Of a DNA stretch of 64,000 nt, positions 52,744 to 62,766 are shown piece by piece. The stretch is from NCBI RefSeq assembly GCF_035515035.1, contig NZ_DATJCA010000152.1, positions 53,544 through 117,543 of the forward strand, written 5' to 3'. The stretch is from Gelidibacter sp035515035. GTDB lineage: Bacteria; Bacteroidota; Bacteroidia; Flavobacteriales; Flavobacteriaceae. Under the pieces are notes generated by a model. That model was not told where the DNA came from and did not search any database. It was given only the letters and a program-made list of their open reading frames with translations. How positions within the stretch are numbered: the stretch's first letter is position 1; every line of letters begins with the position of its first letter. The position numbers and the translations under genes are program-made.

Positions 52744-54540
52744 CTAGTCATTCAACTTAAGCACCGCCATAAACGCTTGCTGAGGAATTTCGACGTTCCC
52801 AACCAGACGCATACGTTTCTTACCTTTTTTCTGTTTTTCAAGAAGTTTACGTTTACGTGAAATATCACCGCCATAACATTTTGCGGTAACATCCTTACGC
52901 AAGGCTTTAATAGTTTCTCTTGAAATAATTTTAGCTCCAACAGCGGCTTGAATAGGGATATCAAATTGTTGACGTGGAATCAATTCACGTAGTTTTTCGC
53001 ACATTTTCTTGCCAATCTCCTGAGCGTTATCGGCGTGAATCAAGGCTGAAAGGGCATCCACAGGTTGCGAGTTAAGTAAGATATCCAAGCGAACCAATTT
53101 GGAGGTTTTCATGCCCATTGGATGGTAATCAAAAGAAGCGTAGCCTTTTGAGACTGTTTTTAATCGGTCGTAGAAATCAAACACTATTTCAGCCAACGGC
53201 ATTTCAAAAGTAAGTTCAACCCGTTCTGGAGTCAAATAGGTTTGGTTAATGATATTTCCTCTTTTTTCAATACAAAGCGACATCACATTACCCACAAAAT
53301 CTGATTTTGTGATTATGGTAGCCTTAATATATGGCTCTTCTACCCTATTGATGGTAGACGGATCTGGTAAATCTGATGGGTTGTTCACAATAAATGGAAC
53401 ATCCGGATTTTTATTGGTATAGGCGTTGTAGGACACGTTAGGTACGGTAGTAATCACGGTCATATCAAATTCGCGTTCCAAGCGCTCTTGGATAATCTCC
53501 ATGTGAAGCATTCCCAAGAAACCACAACGGAATCCAAAACCTAGGGCAGCTGAACTTTCTGGAATAAAAACCAAGGAAGCATCGTTAAGCTGTAGTTTTT
53601 CCATGGAATTACGGAGCTCTTCAAAGTCATCGTTGTCCACAGGATAAATTCCTGCAAATACCATGGGTTTTACGTCTTCAAAGCCTTCCACAATATTAGT
53701 GGTTGGTCTTGCAAAATCCGTAATGGTATCCCCTACTTTTACTTCTTTAGCGGTTTTGATTCCTGTTATCAAATAGCCAACATCTCCAGCTTTAACGCTT
53801 TGTTTGGGTATTTGAGTAAGTTTTAAGGTACCCACTTCATCCGCATAATATTCTTTATCTGTAGCAACAAATTTAATTTTTTGCCCTTTTTTAATTTCGC
53901 CGTTAAATACCCTAAAGTAGGTTTCAATCCCCCTAAACGTATTGTAGACCGAATCAAAAATCAGAGCTTGCAAAGGGGCATCCACATCACCTTTTGGAGC
54001 AGGAATGCGTTCAATTACAGCGGCCAGAATGTTGTCGATTCCAAAACCTGTCTTGCCACTGGCATGAATGACATCTTCGGGTTTGCAACCTAATAACTCC
54101 ACAATATCGTCGGTCACTTCTTCTGGATTGGCACTTGGTAAATCGACTTTATTCAAGATTGGAATAATTTCCAAATCGTTTTCTAAGGCTAAATATAAAT
54201 TTGAAATGGTTTGTGCCTGAATGCTCTGTGCCGCATCAACGATCAATAAAGCACCTTCACATGCCGCAATGGATCGGGAAACCTCATAAGAGAAATCAAC
54301 GTGGCCGGGGGTGTCAATCAGATTAAGGATATATTTTTCACCTTTGTAGGTATAATCCATTTGTATGGCGTGAGATTTTATGGTAATACCACGCTCACGC
54401 TCTAAGTCCATACTATCAAGAAGCTGATTTTGTTTTTCACGTTCAGTTACTGAGCCCGTGAAATCCAATAATCGATCTGCAAGCGTACTTTTACCATGAT
54501 CAATATGTGCTATAATACAGAAATTTCTAATGTTCTTCAT
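52744..54540 (-). CDS. lepA: elongation factor 4 (LepA)
   Basis: A 598-residue translational GTPase, the standard LepA length. G1 AHIDHGKSTLADRLL (residues 9-23), the G3 DTPGHVDF near 77-84 and G4 NKVDLP near 131-136 are intact. The C-terminal LepA-specific domain ends with KKRMRLVGNVEIPQ. It acts on stalled or mistranslocated ribosomes. It is divergent from the TonB-type receptor gene. Confidence 0.97.
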   Translation of the reverse strand: MKNIRNFCIIAHIDHGKSTLADRLLDFTGSVTEREKQNQLLDSMDLERERGITIKSHAIQMDYTYKGEKYILNLIDTPGHVDFSYEVSRSIAACEGALLIVDAAQSIQAQTISNLYLALENDLEIIPILNKVDLPSANPEEVTDDIVELLGCKPEDVIHASGKTGFGIDNILAAVIERIPAPKGDVDAPLQALIFDSVYNTFRGIETYFRVFNGEIKKGQKIKFVATDKEYYADEVGTLKLTQIPKQSVKAGDVGYLITGIKTAKEVKVGDTITDFARPTTNIVEGFEDVKPMVFAGIYPVDNDDFEELRNSMEKLQLNDASLVFIPESSAALGFGFRCGFLGMLHMEIIQERLEREFDMTVITTVPNVSYNAYTNKNPDVPFIVNNPSDLPDPSTINRVEEPYIKATIITKSDFVGNVMSLCIEKRGNIINQTYLTPERVELTFEMPLAEIVFDFYDRLKTVSKGYASFDYHPMGMKTSKLVRLDILLNSQPVDALSALIHADNAQEIGKKMCEKLRELIPRQQFDIPIQAAVGAKIISRETIKALRKDVTAKCYGGDISRKRKLLEKQKKGKKRMRLVGNVEIPQQAFMAVLKLND

Positions 54541-54688
54541 AAAATAAGGGCTAACTAAGTTGCAAATATAACTGAATTATTACGCTTTTAGATGATTTTT
54601 ATTTATCTAAAAACATTCATAACTACGGGAATACCGTAATCCTAAGTCTAAAACAATTTATATATTGCGGGTTTAAACCAAATTAAAT

Positions 54689-57115
54689 TTGAAACGCCCT
54701 TTCAAGACCTTCTTATTTTTGTCCCTTATTCTTGTAACCGCCATGGGTTTTGCTCAAAACCATGCTATTTCTGGATTTGCTGAGGACATAGACGGACGAC
54801 CGGTTGCATTTGCGAATGTCATTTTAATGAAAGTGGCAGATTCTTCCGTGGTTAAAGGAGTTTCAACTAATGATAAAGGATTTTTTCTTCTCGATAAATT
54901 AGAATCAGGCAGCTACTTGTTAAAAATCAGTTATTTAGGTTTTAACGATGATTATAAATCTCTTTTGGTTGATCAAGTGATGGACCTTGGGATTATTGTG
55001 TTATATGAATCTTCAGAAGAATTGGACGAAGTAAGTATTATCGTGAAAAAACCAACACTCAGAAAAGAAGCCGATCGTCTGGTTTTCAATGTTGAAAATA
55101 CGGCATTAATTGAGGGAAATATGTTTGATGTACTCAAAAGCACCCCCGGCGTTTTGGTGATGGACAACAACATTCAAGTAAAAAATTCCACCCCCACGGT
55201 TTATATAAATGATAAAAAAGTGCATTTAAGCAGTGAAGAGTTGGTTCAATTACTGGAGAGTTCTTCAGCAAATTCTATAAAATCCGTTGAAGTCATTACC
55301 AATCCATCAGCTAAATACGATGCCGAAAGTGGTGCCGTGATCAATATTGTCATGAGTAAAAACTTGGTCACAGGTTATAGAGGCAATGTTTTTGCAAATT
55401 TCACCCAAGGCGTTTTTCCTAGGTATGATGCAGGCATGAGTCACTTTTTTAAGAATGATAAGGTTGACTTTTTTGCCAACTATACCTATTCCCATGATAA
55501 AATCAATAGAGGTCAAGAGGACGTGATCAATTACTTGGACGGCGCCGGTAATATCAACGAGATATTTAAGTCTGAAACCAACCGGAATACCTGGTCAAGA
55601 ACGCATAATTTTAATTTTAATCTGGATTATAACATCAATGAAAAAAACACCTTGAGCTTGTCTTCAAACGTCTTGGTGCTGCCATATTTTGAATATAAAA
55701 TTAATAATAACACGAACGTTTTTGAAGCGAACCAGAATTTGGATTATTATTTTGACGCTAATAATCTTTCAAATGATGATAAGTACAATTTAGGTTTTGA
55801 TCTTAATTATGTACATCAATTCGAAAAGTCCGGAGAAAAGCTCTCTGCCAACGCCCATTTCACAACGTATAATTACAATAGGAACCAGAATGTAAAGAGC
55901 AATTATTTTGATAGTGATAATAGCTTTTTAGCTACAAACGCTTTTAGAACTGATAACCATCAGGATACGGAAATTTATACCGCAAAACTGGATTACAACT
56001 TACCTATAGATGAGGCGACAAATTTAGAAATAGGTGCTAAAGGTTCCAACATAAACAGTGCAAGTAATATTACCCAGTTTGATATCGTCAATGGCACCGA
56101 AACCATTGATCCTAACAATACCAACGCTTTTGATTATGATGAGACTATTTATGCCGGTTATGTCAACTTTTCTAAAGATTGGGAAAAACTAAATCTGACC
56201 ACGGGACTGCGTGCAGAGAAAACAATGGTTGAAGGTCTGTCTGTTTATGATAATGTTACCAACACACAAGATTATTTGGAATGGTTTCCTACGGCAAGTT
56301 TAAATTATACGTTTTCAGATAATTTTTCGCTTTATACCAATTATAAAAGAAGTATAGGAAGACCGGATTATCAAAGTTTGAATCCTTTTCAATTTTATTT
56401 AAATGATGTAACCATAGTTGTTGGAAACCCAAATTTGAAGCCGGTTATCGTAGATAATGTGGTGTTAGGTACGTCTCTAGGTCAAGGAGTTTATACCATT
56501 GAGGCGTATTATAAAACCTATAGTAATAATATATTTGAGCTGCCGCTTCAGGACAATGTCAACAATATTTTAACCTACACGCCTTTAAATCTTGATAAAA
56601 CAGTGGAATATGGTATAGATTTCATTACCTATTTCAATGTTGTTGATACCTGGTCGGTTTATTTTGCGACCTCGTTCTTTAACGCGGAAGATCAAGGTCA
56701 AATTGAGGGTTCTGATTTCAAAAAAGACTTGTGGTCAAATTACAGTGTCGTGAGCAACGATATTTCGTTTTTAAAAGACCGCAGTTTGAATGTAAATTTC
56801 ACATTGGTTTATTTGAGCAAGAGCATCAGTGGTTTTAGAGAGGTCAATGAGATGTTGATGTCTAATTTATCCCTATCCAAAACAATTTTAAAGGATAAAG
56901 CCACTATTTCATTAGCGGTTTCAGATCTCTTTAACACTCAGGATTTTAATATCCGTTCACGTTACCTAAACCAAAACAACTCGACGTATTTTGATCAAGA
57001 CACATGGACCATTAAGTTAGGATTTAGATACAAATTTGGAAACACCAATTTAGAAACCAACCAACGTCAGGTAACTGAAGAGGAAACGGAGCGTTTGGAG
57101 AAAAAGCAGAATTAA
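54689..57115 (+). CDS. TonB-dependent receptor-like outer-membrane beta-barrel protein
   Basis: An 808-residue outer-membrane protein. The signal peptide ends MGFAQ (about residue 23). A carboxypeptidase-regulatory-like domain follows (about 25-105), then a plug-like segment (LKSTPGVLVMDNNIQVKNS near 148) and a long barrel of the OMP_b-brl_3 type (about 360-800), with Asn/Tyr/Asp-rich alternating strands. Start codon is TTG, since the next ATG (residue 19) would remove most of the signal peptide. Its ligand is unknown, as no SusD partner is adjacent. Confidence 0.85.
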   Translation: MKRPFKTFLFLSLILVTAMGFAQNHAISGFAEDIDGRPVAFANVILMKVADSSVVKGVSTNDKGFFLLDKLESGSYLLKISYLGFNDDYKSLLVDQVMDLGIIVLYESSEELDEVSIIVKKPTLRKEADRLVFNVENTALIEGNMFDVLKSTPGVLVMDNNIQVKNSTPTVYINDKKVHLSSEELVQLLESSSANSIKSVEVITNPSAKYDAESGAVINIVMSKNLVTGYRGNVFANFTQGVFPRYDAGMSHFFKNDKVDFFANYTYSHDKINRGQEDVINYLDGAGNINEIFKSETNRNTWSRTHNFNFNLDYNINEKNTLSLSSNVLVLPYFEYKINNNTNVFEANQNLDYYFDANNLSNDDKYNLGFDLNYVHQFEKSGEKLSANAHFTTYNYNRNQNVKSNYFDSDNSFLATNAFRTDNHQDTEIYTAKLDYNLPIDEATNLEIGAKGSNINSASNITQFDIVNGTETIDPNNTNAFDYDETIYAGYVNFSKDWEKLNLTTGLRAEKTMVEGLSVYDNVTNTQDYLEWFPTASLNYTFSDNFSLYTNYKRSIGRPDYQSLNPFQFYLNDVTIVVGNPNLKPVIVDNVVLGTSLGQGVYTIEAYYKTYSNNIFELPLQDNVNNILTYTPLNLDKTVEYGIDFITYFNVVDTWSVYFATSFFNAEDQGQIEGSDFKKDLWSNYSVVSNDISFLKDRSLNVNFTLVYLSKSISGFREVNEMLMSNLSLSKTILKDKATISLAVSDLFNTQDFNIRSRYLNQNNSTYFDQDTWTIKLGFRYKFGNTNLETNQRQVTEEETERLEKKQN

Positions 57116-57128
57116 TGCTTCTAATTCT

Positions 57129-57363
57129 TCAGTCTTGCCATTCTGCAACAAACAAATTGGTCTCTTGCTTTATACTGTTTCAGAATGTCAATCCTTTCAG
57201 TCTTGCCATTCTGCAACAAATAAATTGGTCTCTTGCTTATACTGTTTCAGAATGTCAATCCTTTCAGTCTTGCCATTTTGCAACAAACAAATTGGTCTCT
57301 TGCTTATGCTGTTTCAGAATGTCAATCCTTTCAGTCTTGCCATTCTGCAACAAACAAATTGGT
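57129..57363. repeat. 67-bp tandem repeat duplicating the 3' end of the TolB-like gene
   Basis: Copies of the unit begin at 57129, 57197, 57264 and 57331 (spacing 68, 67, 67). Each contains, in minus-strand sense, the last codons TNLFVAEWQD and TGA of the TolB-like gene (one copy reads VAKWQD), followed by about 34 bases of spacer. The first junction is GATACCAATTTG versus GAGACCAATTTG. The copies cover the space between the two convergent genes. Because 67 is not a multiple of three, plus-strand frames show spurious repeated peptides here. Confidence 0.92.
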
Positions 57364-58434
57364 ATCATGCCCACCACCGTTGTTTCTATTGGAAGAGAAT
57401 ATAAGTTTTTTACCATCATTTGAAAATACAGGAAAGGCATCAAAGGTATCACTGTGGGTCACACGCTCCAAGCCTTTTCCATCAATCCCTATGATATAGA
57501 GATTAAACGGAAATCCACGTTCTGCCTCAAAATTGGAAGAGAAGATAATACGTTTGCCGTCAGGTAGAAAAAACGGACTCCAATTGGCATTCCCAAGGTT
57601 GGTCAATTGTCTCAAATCACTGCCGTCTGCATTACAAATGTACAGTTCCATCTCAGTGGGCTGGACCAAACCTTCTTTTAGCAAGCTTTTATATTCTGCA
57701 ATTTCTTCATCAGTTTTTGGACGTGAAGACCGGAAGATAAGTTTTGTGCCATCAGGAGAAAAGAAGGCACCGCCGTCATATCCCAATTCGAAAGTAATTT
57801 GCTTAACCTCTGAACCATCAATGTTCATGGTATATAAATCGATATCGCCATTTCTGGTGGAGGTAAATACAATTTTATCCCCTTTTGGAGAAACTGTCGC
57901 TTCGGCATCATAACCGGGTTCATTGGTCAGTTGTGCGGTAATATTACCTTCTAGATCGGCTACAAAAATGTCGTACGAATCATAAATCGGCCAAATGTAT
58001 TTCCCGTCTTTTTTCAATGGTGTATCCGGACAATTTTCATCACCTAAATGAGTAGAGGCATATACAATGTGTTTATTGTCGGGCAAAAAATAAGCACAAG
58101 TGGTTCTGCCTTTTCCTGTACTGACCATAATGGGCATTTTATCCTTAAAGGTATCGTCTGCATTCATTAAAAACATCTGGTCGCACTTCACGTTCCAATT
58201 TGTGTTGTTGGATTGGAATACCAATTGCTTATCGTCAAAACTCCAATAGGCTTCAGCATTATCTCCCCCAAATGTGATTTGTTTTAAGGACTTGAAATGC
58301 TTTTCATCTGGAAAAATAAGCGAATCCGTAACGGTTATTTCGATAGTTTCAACCTTCTCAGAATTTGATTTGTTTTCGTCTTTACAGGAGATGCTAACGA
58401 CGAAAACTAATAGTATAATTAAAATGTGTTTCAT
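57331..58434 (-). CDS. TolB-like beta-propeller lipoprotein
   Basis: A 367-residue lipoprotein (signal peptide, lipobox VSISC, Cys17) with several PD40 (TolB-type) repeats: WSFDDKQLVFQS, DNKHIVYASTH, SPKGDKIVFTSTRNGDIDLY, SPDGTKLIFRSSRP, LPDGKRIIFSSN and FSNDGKKLIFSSNRN, together one beta-propeller. Such proteins bind peptide or glycan partners in the periplasm or outer membrane. The family has no enzyme activity known to me. The final GGGHDTNLFVAEWQD is the end duplicated in the adjacent repeat array. Confidence 0.87.
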   Translation of the reverse strand: MKHILIILLVFVVSISCKDENKSNSEKVETIEITVTDSLIFPDEKHFKSLKQITFGGDNAEAYWSFDDKQLVFQSNNTNWNVKCDQMFLMNADDTFKDKMPIMVSTGKGRTTCAYFLPDNKHIVYASTHLGDENCPDTPLKKDGKYIWPIYDSYDIFVADLEGNITAQLTNEPGYDAEATVSPKGDKIVFTSTRNGDIDLYTMNIDGSEVKQITFELGYDGGAFFSPDGTKLIFRSSRPKTDEEIAEYKSLLKEGLVQPTEMELYICNADGSDLRQLTNLGNANWSPFFLPDGKRIIFSSNFEAERGFPFNLYIIGIDGKGLERVTHSDTFDAFPVFSNDGKKLIFSSNRNNGGGHDTNLFVAEWQD

Positions 58435-58531
58435 AGATTATAGTTTTAAATCACAGATTTCTCAGTCTGATAATCCCTTATTTGGAAACTTGAACTTTTG
58501 AGAATAAGATAAGAAAACCGCAAATAATGCC

Positions 58532-58539
58532 TAATTTTG
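58532..58539 (+). promoter_or_regulatory. -7 element for the M28 peptidase gene
   Basis: TAATTTTG, an exact TAnnTTTG match, ends 22 bp before the ATG at 58562. No -33 TTTG at normal spacing is visible. Confidence 0.45.
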
Positions 58540-58561
58540 TATAAAATTAACATATATAATC

Positions 58562-59788
58562 ATGAAATATATAATAGGTCTGTTTTTTTTCGTTTTAATC
58601 GCATCTTGCAAACAAGAAACCTTCAAAGAAATAAGCATTAAGGACGACATTGCTGTTTTAGCTTCCGATGGCTATGAAGGTAGAGAAACGGGTACAAAAG
58701 GCGAACAGGAAGCGGCCAAATATATTTCAGAGCGGTTCAAGGCTTTAGGTCTGGAACCAAAAGGAACCGATGGGTATTTCCAAACCTTTAGTTTTAAACC
58801 TAAATCGGATCCTCATGGCGAAGTGACTTTTGCAAAAACAGCCACGGACAGCATGATTACGGGTACCAATGTCTTAGGATATATTGATAATAATGCGGAA
58901 AACACCATCATTATTGGCGCACATTATGACCATTTGGGTTATGGTGGTGAAGGCTCATTATATCGTGAAAAAGACAAAGCCATCCACAATGGCGCTGATG
59001 ATAATGCCAGTGGGGTTGCTGTGCTTCTCAATTTAGTCGCAAAATTAAAAAAAGCGAACAGCCATAACAATTACTTATTCATGGCCTTTTCCGGAGAAGA
59101 AATGGGCTTATTGGGAAGTAATTATTTTGTGAAACACCCAACATTTGATATCAGTACTGCTAACTATATGATTAACATGGATATGGTCGGACGGTTGAAA
59201 TCCGATAGCACTTTAGCTGTTTATGGGACAGGAACTTCACCGCGTTTCAAACAGGTTTTGCATGCGGTCAACAAAGGTTTTAAATTGGTAGAAGATGAGT
59301 CTGGGGTTGGACCATCAGATCATACTTCGTTTTATCTAAATGATATTCCGGTCCTCCACTTTTTTACGGGACAACATGAAGATTATCACAAACCCAGTGA
59401 TGATGCTGATAAGTTGAATTATGAAGGCATGGAACTCATTTCTGACTATATTTTTGATGTGATCAAAGAACTGGATTCCAGTGGTAAATTGGCCTTTAGA
59501 AAAACAAAGGACAATAGTGGAGAAATGGCGCGATTTAAAGTGGGCTTAGGCGTCGTACCAGATTATTTATACGATGGAAAAGGCATGCGGATTGATGGTC
59601 TTAGGGATGACACGCCTGCCTCAAGAGCTGGTTTGCTCAAAGGCGACGTGGTTATTAAATTGGGCGACAGTACCATTACGGATATATATGGCTATATGCG
59701 AGCGCTTTCGGTTTTTGAGGAAGGCGATCAGACCAAAGTAATTGTGGATAGAAAAGGTGAGAAAATTGAAGCCGATTTGAAGTTTTAA
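58562..59788 (+). CDS. M28 family zinc peptidase with C-terminal PDZ domain, lipoprotein
   Basis: A 408-residue lipoprotein (lipobox LIASC, Cys16). The catalytic region has the co-catalytic zinc ligands: GAHYDHLG (His), NGADDNASG (Asp), FSGEEMGLLG (Glu), NMDMVGR (Asp) and PSDHTSF (His). The PDZ domain at about 320-408 contains GLLKGDVVIKLGDSTI. The pattern is that of aminopeptidases of the M28 family seen in Bacteroidota outer-membrane-associated proteins. It stands alone between the TolB-like gene and dus. Confidence 0.92.
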   Translation: MKYIIGLFFFVLIASCKQETFKEISIKDDIAVLASDGYEGRETGTKGEQEAAKYISERFKALGLEPKGTDGYFQTFSFKPKSDPHGEVTFAKTATDSMITGTNVLGYIDNNAENTIIIGAHYDHLGYGGEGSLYREKDKAIHNGADDNASGVAVLLNLVAKLKKANSHNNYLFMAFSGEEMGLLGSNYFVKHPTFDISTANYMINMDMVGRLKSDSTLAVYGTGTSPRFKQVLHAVNKGFKLVEDESGVGPSDHTSFYLNDIPVLHFFTGQHEDYHKPSDDADKLNYEGMELISDYIFDVIKELDSSGKLAFRKTKDNSGEMARFKVGLGVVPDYLYDGKGMRIDGLRDDTPASRAGLLKGDVVIKLGDSTITDIYGYMRALSVFEEGDQTKVIVDRKGEKIEADLKF

Positions 59789-59888
59789 TCCAAACTTTTC
59801 CAGATGAATGGCTTAAAGCTTTCCTATTCCAAAATTTCTAGAATACAACCAGTTAGCTCCACATAACTTTAATTCCATAAAAAAAAGC

Positions 59889-59896
59889 TAATTTTG
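59889..59896 (+). promoter_or_regulatory. -7 element for the dus gene
   Basis: TAATTTTG, an exact TAnnTTTG match, ends 16 bp before the GTG start at 59913, which supports that start. Confidence 0.5.
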
Positions 59897-59912
59897 CACA
59901 AAAATTTCTACA

Positions 59913-60905
59913 GTGATAAAAATAGGCGACATACAACTTCCAAATTTTCCATTGCTTTTAGCACCTATGGAAGACGTCAGTGATCCACCCTTTCGAGCTT
60001 TGTGCAAAGAGAACGGTGCCGATGTGGTATACACAGAATTTATCTCCAGTGAGGGATTGATTCGCGATGCCGCAAAAAGCATCATGAAATTGGATATCTA
60101 TGAAAAAGAACGCCCGGTAGGCATACAGATTTTTGGCGCCAACCTAGAAAGCATGTTGCAGACCATTGATATTGTTCAAAAATCCAATCCCGATATTATT
60201 GATATCAATTTTGGTTGTCCGGTCAAAAAAGTAGTCAGCAAAGGTGCAGGCGCAGGCATTTTGAAAGATGTGTGCTTGATGGAGAAATTAACGGAAGAAA
60301 TGGTCAAACGCACGAATTTACCCATTACCGTAAAAACCCGTTTGGGTTGGGACCATGACTCCATTAAAATTGTTGAAGTTGCCGAACGTTTGCAGGATGT
60401 GGGCTGTAAAGCAATTTCAATCCACGGCCGCACGCGCGCTCAAATGTATAAAGGTAATGCCGATTGGGGACCAATTGCTGAGGTTAAGAACAATCCTCGA
60501 ATGCATATACCAGTTTTTGGAAATGGAGACGTCAATACTCCAGAGAAAGCCATGGAAATGCGTGATCTATATGGATTGGACGGCTGTATGATTGGTCGCG
60601 CGAGCATCGGAAACCCTTGGTTTTTTAAACAGGTCAAACATTTTTTCAATACTGGCGAACATTTGGATCCTGTTTCTTTGGAAGAACGTGTGGATGCCGC
60701 AAGAAGACACCTTCAGATGGCCATTGATTGGAAAGGCGAAAAATTAGGTGTTTTTGAAACCCGACGCCATTACACCAATTATTTTAAGGGCATTCCAAAT
60801 TTTAAGGAGTATCGCACGAAGATGGTGACGAGCGATGATTCGTCAGATGTATTTGCAGCGTTTGATGAAGTGCTGGGAGCTTATGCGGGCTACGAGTTTG
60901 TTTGA
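59913..60905 (+). CDS. dusB: tRNA-dihydrouridine synthase (DusB-type)
   Basis: A 330-residue FMN-dependent enzyme reducing uridines in tRNA D loops. Visible are LAPMEDVSDPPFRALC (about residues 16-31), the catalytic Cys in FGCPVKKVVSKGAGAG (about 99-114), HGRTRAQMYKG and GNGDVNTPEKA. The start is GTG (59913). No ATG precedes it in frame, and the family N-terminus begins here. The DusB/NifR3 subgroup is judged from the TYR/ISSEGL pattern and length. Confidence 0.93.
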   Translation: MIKIGDIQLPNFPLLLAPMEDVSDPPFRALCKENGADVVYTEFISSEGLIRDAAKSIMKLDIYEKERPVGIQIFGANLESMLQTIDIVQKSNPDIIDINFGCPVKKVVSKGAGAGILKDVCLMEKLTEEMVKRTNLPITVKTRLGWDHDSIKIVEVAERLQDVGCKAISIHGRTRAQMYKGNADWGPIAEVKNNPRMHIPVFGNGDVNTPEKAMEMRDLYGLDGCMIGRASIGNPWFFKQVKHFFNTGEHLDPVSLEERVDAARRHLQMAIDWKGEKLGVFETRRHYTNYFKGIPNFKEYRTKMVTSDDSSDVFAAFDEVLGAYAGYEFV

Positions 60906-61167
60906 AAGAGCTAGAAGCACTGAGCACGAAGTTTGAAGAGGGTATGGGTAGAGGAAAGATCCCGATAAGAAATTGGGATCGCAAACGATGTTTCTGAAGA
61001 TTTATCTTAACATATACATTTTCTAAAGAATTCTGCATTCCGTATAGTTGGAAGTATGTGGTAAGTTTTTTAAGAATCATGTCATTATCAATGCGATAAA
61101 ATTTATCCTATACTCCTAAACTTTAAACTCTGCCTGCCAGTCCAGAACATTTGCGAAGGTGGGACGA
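60906..61167. other. 262-bp spacer between dus and the LolC/E-type gene
   Basis: No gene was found. A GATCCC/GGGATC hairpin (60957-60981) resembles part of the CCCGATAGCTATCGGG palindrome at 63030. The two downstream ends converge here. Confidence 0.4.
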
Positions 61168-62370
61168 CTAATTTTGCATTAACTTTTCATTGATGCGTGC
61201 AGAAGCAATTTTAGACGCAATCAGTCCCAGAACAGCAATAGTTACCAAGACTAGAAGAATATTCACCACTTGAATTTTCACTGGGTAGGGAAGCGAAGGC
61301 GTGATCATTACCAACGCGAATTGCTGTTGTAGCACCACAAGGATAAAACCGATCAAAACGCCGGCAAACCCACCTAAAATCGTCATTAAACTTCCCTGAA
61401 GGAAAAACACCCGACGGATATCCTTCGTGGTGGCGCCAATATTATAAAGCGTATTCAATGAGCCTTTTTTGTCTAAAATCATCATGATCAAAGCACCAAT
61501 CACATTAAATAAGGCGATGATGATCACTAAAGTAAAAATCAGATAGACCACCAGATTCTCAGTATTCAGCATTTTATAGAGCGAATCATTTAACTGTGCT
61601 CTGTTCTTAACGATGACCTCGGTATCAAAGCGCTCTAAAATCGCTTTTCTAACCGTTTTTTCATCAGCATTAGGTTGGAGTTTAATTTCAATGCTGGTCA
61701 CTTGATTGTTGGCGTAATCCATCAAGTAGCGCGCATTTACAATATCCGTATAAACATAGGTCCCGTTGAGATCTTCATTTACGTCAAAAACGCCAATATT
61801 GACCATATTCAAAGAGTTGAACGCCCCTTTTATGGAAGTTATTTGCCCGACGCCCGGTTTCGGAACGTAGATGTTCAGAGCTTTTCCGTAATCCAAAATC
61901 CCAAAAGATAATTTGTGTGCAATGCCCCATCCTGAAACGAGCTGGCCACTTCCTTTTTCAAACCATTGGCCTTGAATGATCATGGAATCAATGCTGGTGA
62001 CTTTCAGATAATGTTCATCCACACCTTTTAGGGAAGCCAATAAATTCTTATTATCGAATTCTATGATGATGCGTTCCTCAATGATTTTGGAATAGGATGC
62101 AATTCCGTCAATCTTTGCTAATGCTGTAGAGTCTTTTTCCGTTAGTAAAAAGGACTTTCCTTGAGCAGGAAGAATTTTAAGATCAGGGTCTACAAAAGAA
62201 GAAAATTCAAGGCTAAAATCCTTTAGCCCTGCAAATCCTGAAAGAACAATAAACAACGCTGCAGCAGCCACCACAACGCCGGACGCGGCAATAATGGTCA
62301 TGATGTTGATGGCATTATTGCTGCTTTTGGTAAAGAGGTAACGCTTAGCGATGTAAAGCGAAAAATTCAA
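61168..62370 (-). CDS. LolC/LolE-type ABC transporter permease
   Basis: A 400-residue inner-membrane protein of the FtsX/MacB-permease type. It has one N-terminal helix (about 21-45), a large periplasmic domain (about 50-255), and three C-terminal helices (about 270-395). The N-terminus MNFSLYIAKRYLFTKSSNNA is characteristic of Bacteroidota LolE-like subunits, which release lipoproteins from the inner membrane. The start codon is TTG, immediately after the rbfA stop (62371), so the two are coupled. The ATPase partner is not in the window. Confidence 0.87.
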   Translation of the reverse strand: MNFSLYIAKRYLFTKSSNNAINIMTIIAASGVVVAAAALFIVLSGFAGLKDFSLEFSSFVDPDLKILPAQGKSFLLTEKDSTALAKIDGIASYSKIIEERIIIEFDNKNLLASLKGVDEHYLKVTSIDSMIIQGQWFEKGSGQLVSGWGIAHKLSFGILDYGKALNIYVPKPGVGQITSIKGAFNSLNMVNIGVFDVNEDLNGTYVYTDIVNARYLMDYANNQVTSIEIKLQPNADEKTVRKAILERFDTEVIVKNRAQLNDSLYKMLNTENLVVYLIFTLVIIIALFNVIGALIMMILDKKGSLNTLYNIGATTKDIRRVFFLQGSLMTILGGFAGVLIGFILVVLQQQFALVMITPSLPYPVKIQVVNILLVLVTIAVLGLIASKIASARINEKLMQN

Positions 62371-62766
62371 TTACTTTTTTTTACGTTTATCCAGTAAATC
62401 AGCGTCCCTGATTGGGTTCTCTTCGCCTCGTAGAGATTTATCAATCCGCTCAATATATTCGAGGGAATCATCAATAAAAAACTCCAAATTGGGCATTCGA
62501 CGCAGTTGATGTCTGGTACGCTGTGCCAATTCATGACGGATCAACGCGGTGTTGGAACGAATTCCTTCCAGCAATTCCGCCGCTTCCTTATTAGGAAAAA
62601 TACTCAAATATACTTTGGCTAATGACAAATCGGCGGTTACGCTTACTTTGCTCACCGAGATAATAATACCACGCATGCCCCCTTTAGTTGCTGCACCTTG
62701 AAGCACGTCAACCAAGTCTACCTGCAAAATGCCTCCTATTTTTTTCTGTCTATGACTTTCTTCCAT
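62371..62766 (-). CDS. rbfA: ribosome-binding factor A
   Basis: A 131-residue RNA-binding protein that matures the 30S subunit. The start segment SHRQKKIGGILQVDLVDVLQ, then VSVTADLSLAKVYLSIFP near 40-57 and the RHQLRRMPNLEFFIDDSLEYIERID segment near 83-107, match RbfA. It is first in a pair with the LolC/E-type gene, with one base position between stop and the next start. Confidence 0.92.
   Translation of the reverse strand: MEESHRQKKIGGILQVDLVDVLQGAATKGGMRGIIISVSKVSVTADLSLAKVYLSIFPNKEAAELLEGIRSNTALIRHELAQRTRHQLRRMPNLEFFIDDSLEYIERIDKSLRGEENPIRDADLLDKRKKK

Noticed and set aside
54684..54691. -7 element TAAATTTG overlapping the TTG start of the receptor gene
   Set aside because: A promoter inside the start codon would not allow translation of the signal peptide, so the match is treated as chance. 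The TTG start is kept because it is needed for the signal peptide.
57129..57363. CRISPR-like array
   Set aside because: The units are contiguous near-identical 67-bp copies without unique spacers, and they encode a gene terminus.
57115..57499. Three overlapping plus-strand open frames with repeated Cys-rich peptides
   Set aside because: They read the 67-bp tandem repeat on the wrong strand. The unit is not a multiple of three, so the repeat appears in all three frames. The real coding signal is the minus-strand gene end.
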